Program-made: the position numbers and the translations under genes
From: Clarireedia homoeocarpa
Taxonomy: Eukaryota; Ascomycota; Leotiomycetes; Helotiales; Rutstroemiaceae
DNA length: 64,000 bases
Direction: 5' to 3'
NCBI GenBank assembly: GCA_001465935.1
Contig: LNKV01000040.1
Coordinates: 186,001-250,000 of the forward strand
The notes under the pieces: generated by a model
What the model saw: the letters and a program-made list of their open reading frames with translations, nothing else
Told to the model about the DNA's origin: nothing
The model's database searches: none
Shown: positions 1 through 10,978 of the stretch, in pieces
How positions within the stretch are numbered: the first letter of the stretch is position 1
How the letters are laid out: the number at the start of each line of letters is the position of its first letter

Positions 1-1922
1 AGTAAGAAGACGAATATTATGATACATAACACCACACCCACAATCACAGTGAGTGGGTTCGTACGCCGTAACGACCGGACCGAGCCCATGGCGCCGTTGT
101 TGTACTGTTGAGATTGTCCTCAATCAATAGTTTTGGATATCGAAACAGCGCATTTGTCGATTTTGAGTTACGGGGAGGGGGGAAGTTCGAAAAGAGGGTC
201 AATGTTTTGTCGAGGTTCGTGTCGCAGATTTAAAGGTGTCTCTTTTTGATAACCTTAACGCCCGAGAATCAATTCTATCCCAAAAGAGGTAATCTTGAGG
301 TTGATTGGTGAAGAGATTTCTCTGTTGTCAACGCTGGTAAAGGGGAGAATGAGAGTGAAGCACGGATTGAGTTCACTTGGAGCTTTCTCTCTTCGTGTTG
401 GTGTGATTTGATTTCATTTCAAGCAAAGTACTCTATCCACCGGCGATCTAAAGGTTGGACTGCCAAATGAAGTTAGAGCACTACTCTCACACCTGGTTGC
501 GCTTTACGAGGGTACACACAATGATCTGGCCACTGCTGGTTGAAGAATTAACGTTAAGATGTGGCTCGAGCTGACTAATTAAACATGAAACCAGCCAAAT
601 TCGGCTTAACTTATCCTACGAAGAGTGGGTTCTATTCTTATCTCAACACAAGTCTTTCCAAATACTTAGATCGATGCCGTTGCTGACAGAATACATGGAC
701 GTCTGACAATCAGACGGCTTCAGCAATCATTGGCGTGCCACATAAGCAGAGAGAGCACGTCTGTTTCTCCTATACGAATATCGTGGGAAGGTTAAAAGGA
801 GGGATAATTGAGGCCGGGCCATCGGTCATCATGGAAGACGAAGCTGCTCGCGTATACGGCCTTCAATTTTTGCCAGAGAATGCGCAATCCGTTGCTCTGC
901 TTTGTTTGCTGCTGAGACGGCTACTGGGATCGTCGGCGGGATGACCGCACTGCTGTATGTACCAGCCGTCGTCCCACCGTGATCTAACAGTATCCGATAT
1001 CCGAGCTCGATTGTTGCGGTAATCAAGACGGTGTCGCCAAATCCAGCGGTTTGGTGCTCGTATACTTGGGAAGGATGCTATTGATACAGATCTTATGTCG
1101 TGGATCGTTGAACAGCCCCAAAAAGTTCTCGGCCTCGTTCCGAGAACGCTCACCAAAGTTTTAAGTTGCATGACGAGTCTGAACACTGCATTATTCCGGA
1201 CTGTTCAGGCTGTGTTAGCCCGGCATTATCCAGTTCTATTCATGGAAGCCCTATCATCGACTTGCACAGACAGGATAGCATGAGCTCGATTTAGATTCTC
1301 TGCAGAGTAGCTGTCATGCTTCGGAGGAGTCAGTGGATGAATCAAGCACTCTTTAATTCAATTGTTTGGTGTTGAACGTTACTACCGCGCAACTGGGAGT
1401 AGTATGACTGTCAACATCTCAGCGGCGCCGGAGAAACCATGCTATGAACTATCTTAGCACCGAGGAGCTTGGATTCTTGCCTTCTTGAGCGTAACACAAA
1501 ATTCTCTTAGCCGCAATGTCACATCCAGATGTTCTAGTACGCGCTTCGCCGCTTACTCTATGCTGGGAAAACTCTTATCAATGGAGAGGAGTCCTAAAGC
1601 TCTCTCGGGTGCACTTCATTGCAAGTTGACATCATGGCTTTCTTCTATACTAGACTCATGATCTAAATACGAGCGCAACAAGTAAAAACAGTTAGTACTA
1701 ATGTGATGGAAGCTTTCTCATATCTGGAGCATACACTGGTGCACCAACAAATAAGCTTGCCAGCAAAAATGCATGCGCTAGGAGCAGAATGAGCTTACAG
1801 AAGCCATGACTCTAGGACCTTATGCTTCCCTGCCAGCTTAAAGCTGGCCTTGAATGTTCTGGTATTACAATCTCTTTAACCTGGGTTGTTAGCCAACCAT
1901 TGTTCGTCCGTCATTGATAATT
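1..1922. other. No supportable gene; intergenic or unresolved
   Basis: No open frame here has recognisable motifs. The longest frames (about 60-107 codons between 735 and 1290, both strands) overlap one another and lack a family signature. One minus-strand frame at 829-1050 (read through GDTVLITATIELGYRILLDH) has a protein-like composition, but it is bounded by stops and I could not connect it to convincing exons. The stretch could hold the end of a gene outside the window, a non-coding RNA, or a decayed gene. I see nothing firm. Confidence 0.5.
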
Positions 1923-2707
1923 TCACACCAGGTTTCCATCTTCATCTTCTCCAAGCCAATACGCGTGTTGGGTTTCCCTGCCTTTTCGTGCCTGAGAAAT
2001 TGTATCTCTTTCCCCTCGCAGGGCGAAAATTCCAGAAATTGCGGCAGCAAGCGCAGCAAAAAACCATCCCGTATCCACAATGTTTCCTGCTCTTGCTTGA
2101 TTGCATTTCATGCGCGGAAAGTCTTCCGTGTATTTGCTTATTTGACACGCCCAAGACTCGAAGTCGAAAACTCCAATATCGTAGGTCCCAAACAGAGCAC
2201 CATAGTTACTATCATATATTGATGACCGGACATATGAAACTTGAAGGTAAATCATAGCGATGAACAAAAATAACGCATTGAACAACAGAGCATAACTGAG
2301 ACTGGGAATAGGAGGTATCAGGTATGTCTACAAGATTATACGACTCATCAGTTCTTGTTCGTCTCACACGAGAAGGAATTTCATTTGATAGGCAAGCCAC
2401 TCATTCTTTTACCATTAGGCCAATAGAAAACTGCGAGGATGCTACAACACATGGATAGGAATAGCGAGATCACATTGGCCGCGAGCGCCAATCTGGAACT
2501 TGCGACGTTGAGATTCTGTGGAAGATTATATATATGCTTTGAATTGGTGAAGACATCCGGGTTGTTCATATAGGCCGTCGCCGGGCTGGAGATAGAGGCT
2601 AAAATGGAGACGTACAACGCAACGCGAATTTGTGAAAGAAGGAAGAGAAGTATGGTGCAGGTACAAAAGGCGAGGTGGGCCCGTGTATTTGAAGCGGATG
2701 CTGCCAT
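1923..2707 (-). CDS. Small multi-pass membrane protein, hypothetical, two exons
   Basis: The minus-strand start ATG lies at 2707-2705 (MAASASNTRAHLAF). The first exon encodes a hydrophobic helix (about residues 9-32), a polar loop with a YMNNPDVF segment, and a second helix (ISLFLSMCCSILAVFYW). The second exon encodes a third helix (ALLFNALFLFIAMIYLQV), a loop with two cysteines and GTYDIGVFDFESWAC, and a fourth helix (WFFAALAAAISGIF), ending in an acidic tail. Four helices with a Cys-bearing loop resemble MARVEL/claudin-like fungal membrane proteins, but I do not recognise a named family. An intron lies between about 2412 and 2295-2327. The best donor (GTAAAA at 2412) leaves phase 1 and does not match the phase of the nearest acceptors, so the exact junction is unresolved. 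It may involve a further small exon. Confidence 0.6.
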
Positions 2708-3523
2708 TGCCTGCTGAATGTGGAGAACGTATATGGATGTGGATGTCGAACGGTCTGGAAATGAGCATGGAATAATGAAAATAAGGAATAGGGAGCGGGT
2801 GGGAGCTCTGCGGCATGAAGAATTGGATCTTGGCATAAATGTATATCGCAGCCCCCCAACTGTTGGTGTGACTATATCTGTAAAATTGCTTCAGAAGTCG
2901 ACGTTCGGACGCTCATGAGCCAATAGCAGCTTATTGGCCCTGAGTCTCAGCCATCTTCGCATGTCATCCCCTTTGGTTTACATTTATTTATATGACTTGT
3001 AAGTCAAACACGTAGGTTGGTGAAGACGGTGGAGACGGTGGCCTCTAATTATACTAGGAGGGAGTTTCTAAAATCGAACTGTTTTTCACAGACTGAGACG
3101 TCTACACTACCCATGCGGAGGTAAGAGGGACTCAAAATTCCGTTCGAGGATAATCTATGCAGTTTCCATCACTAACGCGTGTTTCAAAGGCTGGTGTGGA
3201 TTGCGGATAGCACACATTGATATATTTCTCCCGGTACCCGGGAAACATATCATCGCGTAGAACGTAATGTATTCTATTGCAATCCGGTGTATCTGGGGTA
3301 AGCTGAGTCACAGAGCCGATATTCATCCGAGCTGACCTCCCCCTCATCTCTTAATTGCACGAGCAACTACGAACCAAGACTTTGAGCGATTCACTTGATC
3401 TTCAAGCGACGACCTGTATCCTGAAAGTGGCGATAGAGAGCTACGAATCTTGCTACATAGCCTCCAAAACTTTGCTGGCCTATCTCGACGTCCGGTCCTA
3501 CTTGCTTCTGGCACTTATCGGAA
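2708..3523. other. Intergenic, divergent promoters
   Basis: This gap lies between the divergent membrane-protein gene (minus) and the F-box/ankyrin gene (plus). Both 5' regions should lie here. No ORF has recognisable content, and I identified no specific regulatory motif. Confidence 0.5.
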
Positions 3524-4964
3524 ATGGCACGCCCAGATTTACCTACTGAGCTCTTACTTAAGATCCTATTCCACGCCGTACGAGACCGCGAGCTTAGGAG
3601 GGCTCTAAGATTGAGATTGGTATCCAGTAGGTCTCCCTCCCCTCCCAAAGACTTTCTTCAATTAATCTATCATCGCAGAGCATTTCTCGCAAGTGACTCT
3701 ACAGATCCTTTTTGAATCGGATCTACTAGACTACTCCTACACGCATTTTTTTCTCGCTGGTTGGTATTTAAACAACAATCACGGGCCCAGCAATTTCTGG
3801 CATGCCTATCTTGTCCGCAAGGCTCAGACCGCGGGAAATTGCAGTTCCTCTGAGCGCCGCCATCTTAATATTCGGGAAATCGCTGAATATGTATGCAAAG
3901 AAACTAACACAGAGATTGGTGAGACAATCGAAAAACTGTGTTGGCCAGCACTTCTGCAAGGAACAAGCAGGCTTGTCTATAAGCACAATACATGGGGAAA
4001 GGCGCCGCTAGATTTAGGAGCACATCTCCTATGCGCTGCAGCCTATCTCGATCACGTTCCTCTAGTACAGCGGTTGCTTCAAGAAGGCCATTCTCCCACC
4101 ACGAGTTGTTATCACTTTTCATATGCATCGCCTATCCAACTCGCCGCATGGGCACGCAACGCAAATGTCCTCCAACTCTTCCAAGAATACTTGCCCGAAG
4201 TAGAGGATCCTAAGCTCGGTGGCGAGCGGCACAATGAGCCTGCGGACTTGAAAGAAAAAACGGGAACAGATGCGGTGGAATGGGCAGCGATTTCAGGAGA
4301 CATCAATATGGTCCGACTTGCAGCCTATCCTCCATCACGCGCAACACCCGAAAACACAGAGTTTATGGGTCAGCAGTACGGAAGCATAGACCAGTTCTCG
4401 AATGTGGGACAACGACTCAAGCAAGCTCAACGGTCGACCAGCAACGTCGAAGTTTACAAATATCTCGAGAAATTCTTTGCAGAGCCGGACAACATATCGA
4501 GCATTCTGCCCATGCACGCTGCTCGAGGCAATCTGGAAATGGTAAAATATCTCATTAGTCTAGGCGCGGATATTCAGATGACAAGCGACCGATATTCGAC
4601 ACCCTTGGTTGAAGCCTGCCGAAACGGTAAAGAAGATATCGTCGCTCTATTGTTAGAACTAGGCGCCAATCCCAATCCCGACAAACCCGCTTCGAGTGGA
4701 TACAACTGTCCCGTCATTGCGGCAACCAAAGCAGGAAGTCTGCGCATTGTTCTCCAGCTTCTCGCTCGCGGTGCAGATCTCCGTCTTCGGAACGAACGTT
4801 TCACCGTAGGCTACAATGCACTGTGGGCGGCGGTTCGTCTGGAGCATACCCCTCTGGTGAATATTCTCCTGCAGTCGGGAGTCGACGTGACGGAAAATAG
4901 GAAACTGATCTTGGAGATGGCTTCACGTGATGGGCTCGATTCAATGGTTGAGTTGCTTCAATAA
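3524..4964 (+). CDS. F-box and ankyrin-repeat protein
   Basis: Two exons, 3524-3626 and 3679-4964, join in frame across a 52 bp intron (GTAGGT donor, CGCAG acceptor) to give 462 residues. The junction rebuilds LRLVSKHFSQVTLQILFES, a typical fungal F-box segment that neither exon contains alone. The N-terminus (residues 1-50, LPTELLLKILFHAV) is an F-box-like module. Ankyrin-type helices follow: about residues 148-180 (HLLCAAAYLDHVPLVQRLL) and then four clearer repeats at about 314-460 (HAARGNLEMVKYLISLGADI; TPLVEACRNGKEDIVALLLE; NALWAAVRLEHTPLVNILL). F-box proteins usually recruit substrates to SCF ubiquitin ligases through Skp1, and ankyrin repeats bind partner proteins. An adaptor role is therefore likely, but the substrate is unknown. 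The family is large and variable in filamentous fungi. Confidence 0.85.
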
Positions 4965-7900
4965 GCAGGGCGTAAAGTATCACGGATCAAAGATTGTCAT
5001 TCCGAGACCGGGAGTGGTAAAGAGGGGCTGGTTGGTTGACATCAGTTGTACTGTAGGTGCAAAAAGTGCACCAGAGACATTACGCGTGAGATAACGTAGG
5101 TAGATTGCAATTCATTCATCACGAATAACGAACCCCAGCAGCAGTGGCAGGATATATATAGGACACTAGAACCAAACCCTAGAAAGACAACGGCTGGCTC
5201 TGAGCGCAAGGTAAGGTAAGGTAAGGTAAGGGAAGGCTACAACGTTAAACTTCTAGGTAGTAACTTAGCCTTCCAACCACAAACCTCATCACAAATATAG
5301 AATCTCTCCCTCCCATGAACTCCGATCTCTATTACCAAAAAAAAAAAAAAAAAATGACTGCTACCTTGGAACCCGAACCACGTTGAGCGAGCGAGCGATC
5401 TTGCACGCGAAATGGACCTCGATACAGTATCGTATCATAGCCAGGCTCCCTCCCTCCCTCCCTCAGCCAAAGCCACGCCTGCGATCGACGGACAAATATT
5501 ATATTTTCGCAGCCTTGGAACTACATATTCCCCCCCTTTTCTCGCTCAATTGAACTAACTAACTGCTGGGGAGAGGAAGGAAGTAGCTAGCTGTGCGCGA
5601 CTTGCTCGCATGCACAATATTGTCTGTCTGTCTGTCTACATGCTTCACAAAAGCGAGTTCGGGGGAACAAAAAATGACGAAGGAAAGGAGAAGTTCGAGG
5701 GAGGGAGGGAGGGCAGTAAGAGAGAGAGAGGCATACTGTAACTAACCGGTTCGGTGTTGGATGTGGTCTCCCTCCCATCCACCGCTCGGTTGTATAGGAT
5801 ACAGTACAGTACAGTACAGTACAGTACAGTAGTAGACAATGTGTGAAATGGGGTGCAGGAAACCGGGGCTCACGGAGGAATGACGGGACATTTGGGGGAG
5901 TTGTCGGGAAGAATGTCAGAAGAAGTGTATTGGAATACAGGAGCAGCAAGAGAGGCGAGCAAGTAGAAGGGAGGCTTTTCATCAAAGTGCCCGAGAGCGT
6001 TGGGGATCTGTGAAGCCGAATATAAGCCTAAATTGTCACTTCTCTCTAGAAGTGGCGTCACTTTGGGAGTTTTCACAGGATCTGACCAAAGCAGTGGTGG
6101 GGAATTTGATGTTTCAGATGACAATTCAGATGCGATTTGATGTATTATCCCTGATAACGAAAAGCAGCTCAATGAGGAGGGTTGTAGCACCAATATATCT
6201 ATCACATGAACAAGCGGTCGGTCCTGTCTCAAGAGGACCAGACCAAAACAACAATTAATCCAAACATGATTATTTAGCAATAAACAGTACTGAACGCTTC
6301 GGGACTCCCTCAGGTTCGTCTTGGCTATGCTCTCCAGCTGAACATCTTTTTAATCCGGGTGTCATGTTCATGGTACTGTATGTACGAGTAGATCATGCTG
6401 CACGATGCCGCGTGCAGCACCAGGACATGACTTAGCATACTCTTGCTGTGGTAATAACTTTTTCCGTAGCGTACCGCAAGAGGCGCAAAAGCGAGTTTTC
6501 GATAAGATAGATAGATGATGGTGGGTTGAAACATGACGAGCATTGAGACTTGTCTTGTCTTTGTGCTTTGTAAGTATTGGGTTGTTTTAACAATGCAGCA
6601 GGGCAGTGGGTGCAATGCAAAGGCAAAGGCAAAAAAGCAAATGCAATGGGCCAACCGTTGTGTTGGAACGGACGAATCATGTCTGGGGTGATACATGGAA
6701 TAGAATCGAGACTGTGCTTTTTTGTTTGTGGTGCTAGGACCGCCGTGTCAAGCTGAAAGGGATGATATAGCTGGTGGTTACATATTACCTATTACCACTG
6801 GAAGGGACGGGACTGCAGATGAGGAGGATGTACTGTGCTTCGTAGAAGTATCTGTTTGGAAAATGGTATGATTGTGAGACCTGAGTAAGAAGTACAGTAC
6901 GAGTAACAGCTTTTGGCAAGGAACACAGCACACTTGGATTCGATTTCCCCACGAACTACAGTAACAGAGGACGAAAGGAAGAAAAAGAAGATGGCGGGAG
7001 CGATAGTGGCAAGCTGATTAAATCGGCGACGTCTGATTTGATGGATGGGATAGACGCCGCAGTCGTGAACTTGGGATCCCCTAGGGAGGGGGGGGGGTCG
7101 CATGGCTGGGCTGGCTTATTCATGGGTAAACCTCGATGCGGTCGGTATGGGGACAGCAACCAAGCTGTACTGGGTTACTGTGGTTTTGGGGATTGATAGT
7201 GATGGAGTGGAGATTCTCAGAGGCAATATTGCTACGAAGTATTGTCTGGTTATAGGACATCATACGAAGTACAACAGAGAAGACGACCTGGCCGGTGGGT
7301 TGGTGGAGGAGAAGGTTGTCTTGTCCATTTTTCATTTCTATGGACTGGAATGACTGGAATGACTAGAATGACTAGAATGGCCCGAATGACCCGAATGACT
7401 CTGTAGAACTATAGAACTATAGTCACTCGCTCGTACTAAGTACATGGAAAGAAACACCTTCCGTATGCAAAGAGGCAAAGGGTTGGAGGATATTCCCTTT
7501 GGTATTGCCGCCCACAGTAGCGCAGGTGGATTGCAGATGGATTGCAGACGGATTGCAGATTGCAGATTGCAGATAACTTTGCAGATGATTGCAGATAACT
7601 TTCCAGCTTTTTCCCTCTCACCGACGGCCGTTGCTGGTTGAGCTTTGGACCCTTTACGTAGACGTAATAAAGCTTGCAAGTGCTCGGTAAGTGCTAAGTA
7701 GCTTTGTGCTCTGTACGGAGGTTTCGTAGCGTAGTAGTAAGAGAGAGAGTACTTTGTAGCCACACGGACGAGTGGGCGCGGGCCTCTTTCGTGGGTTTGA
7801 ACAAAAACGTGCTGAGGCGCAAGAGGCAAGAGGAGAGAGGATGACAGAATATAACAACAAAATGATACAGTAATAAGGAATGAGTTAAGGAGCGAGTTAA

Positions 7901-9077
7901 GGAACGAGTTAAGGAATAAGTTGGTTGGTTAAGTTACAAGTTACATGATTCTTTTCTTTCTTGTTCTGCTCCCTTTGCTCCCTTGCTCCCTTGTCTCCTT
8001 GTCTCCTTGTCTCTTCTCCTTGTCTCCTTGTCGCCTTGTCACATTGTTTTCCTTGACGTTATTAACTTGCTCCATTCCTTTAATTCCCTCTCACCGTGAG
8101 AAATCTCCACCAACACCCCCCAATCCCACCAACTACCACCAAATACCGCCAACATAATCTTGATGATTACACCCGCATGAACATCGAGCATGAGCATAGC
8201 ATGAACCTCATTGTCATATATGAAGAACATGAGCATGAACCACCACCAGATGATATGATATGATTCCTGCAATCTGCGCCGCCTTCAATCCAATCATTTG
8301 ACAGTATACAGACAGACATATACACACACACACACATACAGACAGACATATACACACACACATACAGACATATACACACACATACAGACGTACACACATA
8401 CTTACACACATACATACATACATTATCATCCTTTTCATTGATCTTGTATACTGTACTGTACTGTACCGTACCCGTCCCGTACCGTCCCGTACTGCACCGC
8501 TCTTCCATGTTCTGTTTCTTTCTTTGCGCTGGCGTCGCGAACTTTCCAGATTCCTCTCTGCTATCTTGCTACCTTGCTACCTTGCTACCTTGCTACCTTG
8601 CCTTGCTAGCTACATGAGCAACCTGTCTCCGTCTATGGTGTAGACGCCAAAAGAGGAAAATCCCCCATTCTCAAAAACGAAACTACGAAAAACTACGAAA
8701 AACTACGAAACTCCCAGACTACAAAAATTACAAAATCTCCCATCAATCCTCGGAAAGAAGAACAAGTACAAGTACAAGTACAAGTCCAAGAACAAAACAA
8801 GAACAAGAACAAAGCAAAAAGGAGAAGGAGCATACGAAGACTCGACACCAAAATCCCAATCCCCAATCCCCAATCCCCAATCCCCAATCCCCAATCCCCA
8901 ATCCCATTCATTTCTCGTGGTCCGCGAAACTGCAGCAAATCATCAAGCCACCCCGACTTTATTTTACCTTTGCTCGCACTGTAAGGTTACCTTGTTGCTT
9001 AACAAGACTCGCATTACTCGCCAACCGCAACCCGTTCCATGTCGTTATTGGGCCATTGACACGGCTGCCCGTCATCA
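4965..9077. repeat. 4.1 kb gene-free stretch rich in short tandem repeats
   Basis: No coding region was supported. Many different short tandem arrays are visible: (GTAAG)4 at 5211-5230; poly-A at 5337-5354; CCCT tracts at 5446-5464; (TGTC)4 at 5621-5637; (ACAGT)6 at 5801-5830; a 9-mer array (GACTGGAAT and variants, six units) at 7343-7396; a GATTGCAG-based array at 7527-7604; a GAGTTAAGGA-based array at 7873-7920; a CCTTGTCT array at about 7970-8040; CACA/GACAGACATATACACA at about 8300-8425; a TACTG/CCGTA array at 8447-8494; (CTTGCTAC)4-5 at 8565-8604; ACTACGAAAA repeats at 8678-8711; (ACAAGT)4 at 8762-8786; and (CCAATCC)7-8 at about 8853-8906. The last arrays directly precede the Ser/Pro-rich gene and may sit in its promoter or 5' leader. 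Confidence 0.8.
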
Positions 9078-10142
9078 ATGGAACCAGTTCCTGAACTCCA
9101 CTCCCTTGAGGAGTTTCGAGCTTCACCAGTACCACGACTACGCCTACGCCTACAAGAATCCGCCCTGTACGATCCTCAAATCAAGGACCGTGAAGTACCG
9201 GTTAAACCTCCAAATATCCGACGCTCTACGGAACCAACTCTCCAATCACCCCTCGCTCCAGCATGGTTACCATCCTCCCCTGCCACCCCCTCAATACCAT
9301 TTCGACCTCGTAACACCTCGCCTTTCGCTCGTGGCCATTTCAGATCCAAATCCACTGCAAGCGCTTTAGCTCCTCCAATGTCTCGAGCGCAATCACTTCC
9401 CGGCGTAAATGGTGCTGGCCATTTACTCATGTCTCCTCCGAGATCGTCTAGCCCTCTGGGCTCTCCCGCTCGCGTTCGCATACCACGAAAACCGGCCGAC
9501 GAAGTCTTCCCCGGCATGCCGAATCGTGCTCTGATAGATATCAGCGAAACCCATCAAATCCAGTCGGATGAGGATCATTCGAACCATGGAGAACGAAGTG
9601 CCTCTCCAATTCTAGCCGGTGTGCCACTAAGCGGCAACCTCGCTCGAATTCGAAGACCAGCCTCTCCATTACGACATTTGGCTCCTGCCAGTCCAATAAT
9701 CAGCGGAACAACTCCTACCACGCCCTCATCGTCCACCTCCTCGCCTTCATATCATACAACAAGATTTAACGATTCTTATCTTAATACAAGTAGCTCGGCT
9801 GCATCGCTCAACTATTCCGGCTCATACACATCCTCTTCCGTCCCATCCACACCTACATCCGCCAGATCTAGAAGCCCCAGTATTTCGAGCTTAGAAACGA
9901 TACCTGACACACCGGATGCAGAAGAAGCTGCGCTCGAAGCAGAACGCATCGCACAACTTAAGGCGGCAGCAGACGCGGCAGATGGAGGGGATGATGCTAA
10001 GACAAGGGGCACACTTGATGCTTCTGGAGGTCGTGGGAGAGTTCTAGGAGGGTTTGGTTCACGCGACAAGAGAAAACGATGGAGTGTTTGTGGTGCAGAG
10101 AGAAGAGGGGATTTGAATCTGGACACTATTTGGGAGGACTAG
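9078..10142 (+). CDS. Ser/Pro-rich, basic, probably disordered protein
   Basis: A single-exon gene of 354 residues starts at an ATG (MEPVPELHSLEEF) and ends in TAG. It has no signal peptide, membrane helix or catalytic motif. Residues about 55-300 are rich in S, P, T and R with many SP/TP sites (for example SPPRSSSPLGSPARVRIPRK), as in phosphorylated disordered regions. An Ala/Glu-rich helix follows (AEEAALEAERIAQLKAAADA), then a distinctive C-terminus (RDKRKRWSVCGAERRGDLNL, ending DTIWED). The short ordered N-terminus and C-terminus suggest short binding motifs. Another frame (8917-9369) overlaps the start but breaks off, so 9078 is preferred. I do not recognise a characterised family; function is unknown. 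Confidence 0.72.
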   Translation: MEPVPELHSLEEFRASPVPRLRLRLQESALYDPQIKDREVPVKPPNIRRSTEPTLQSPLAPAWLPSSPATPSIPFRPRNTSPFARGHFRSKSTASALAPPMSRAQSLPGVNGAGHLLMSPPRSSSPLGSPARVRIPRKPADEVFPGMPNRALIDISETHQIQSDEDHSNHGERSASPILAGVPLSGNLARIRRPASPLRHLAPASPIISGTTPTTPSSSTSSPSYHTTRFNDSYLNTSSSAASLNYSGSYTSSSVPSTPTSARSRSPSISSLETIPDTPDAEEAALEAERIAQLKAAADAADGGDDAKTRGTLDASGGRGRVLGGFGSRDKRKRWSVCGAERRGDLNLDTIWED

Positions 10143-10978
10143 CAAGCTCTAACGTGCAGAGTTATGGACGACCTATAAAGAGTCACGAACCCATGATAAG
10201 TCTATATCTGGATGAACACTGGACGTTGATGGGATGCGCTGGTCGATTACACGACCTGGCAAGAAAAAAAAACTCCGATTCGCTGTTGTGCTCAACAACA
10301 GTCAGATGTCTCGATCTGCGTGTCGAGAGAAGATTGGAATACTCTTATTCTCAGTTATATTCCCTTACTCAAACTATTATTGTACGATACCCCTTCAGCA
10401 ATTTTTTTTTAAATGGTAAAATTGGGTTTACCAAGGGAGCATATTTGGAGTATCAAGGTTGATTGAGAAAGGGGAAGGTTATGGAGGCTCTCTTTTTTTT
10501 TTTATTGCAAAGGATGGTATTCTTTTGAACGTTTTTTTTTTTTGTCCCAAATTGTACATAGGAATGAAAGAAACGAGTATGGAAGATAAATTGATTATGA
10601 TACTCCTGAGATTTTGGCCCAGGGGGGGGGGGAGATACATTGATGGAGTGTGAACGTTAATGATTGCCTTGCTTCATGTGTTGATGTTCTCCCTTACAAT
10701 TCTTTCCATCCCTCTTTTTCATTCCCCCCTCACCTCATTAAGACTACCAAGGAGTAGGATTACTATATTGAAAAATGCCCCATCTATCCTTATAAGATGA
10801 CGAGAAGAACGTTCGGAACTTGGGAGTGGTTCTGTTTCTGGCATTGCCGTCTTTTCTTCAGTCATTCTTTTCAAGTGCTTCCTATTTGCATTGGGTTGTA
10901 TCTTCGCCTGCCCTTATCTCTCTTTCAAGCTCTCGCTCACTCTACTATTAACGAAGAGATTTCTCTCGTTTCCTCGCT
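10143..10978. other. Intergenic, T-rich and G-rich homopolymers
   Basis: This interval separates two co-oriented genes. It carries several T-tracts (10400-10411, 10491-10503, 10530-10542) and a G10 run near 10622-10632. The 3' region of the upstream gene and the promoter of the secreted-protein gene should lie here. No gene is seen. Confidence 0.5.

Noticed and set aside
8300..8425. CRISPR-like regular repeats in the CACA/GACAGACATATACACA region
   Set aside because: The units are simple-sequence with no unique spacers, and the genome is eukaryotic.
8917..9369. 150-codon frame overlapping the start of the Ser/Pro-rich gene
   Set aside because: It stops early and shares its second half with the better-supported frame that starts at 9078 and runs 354 codons.
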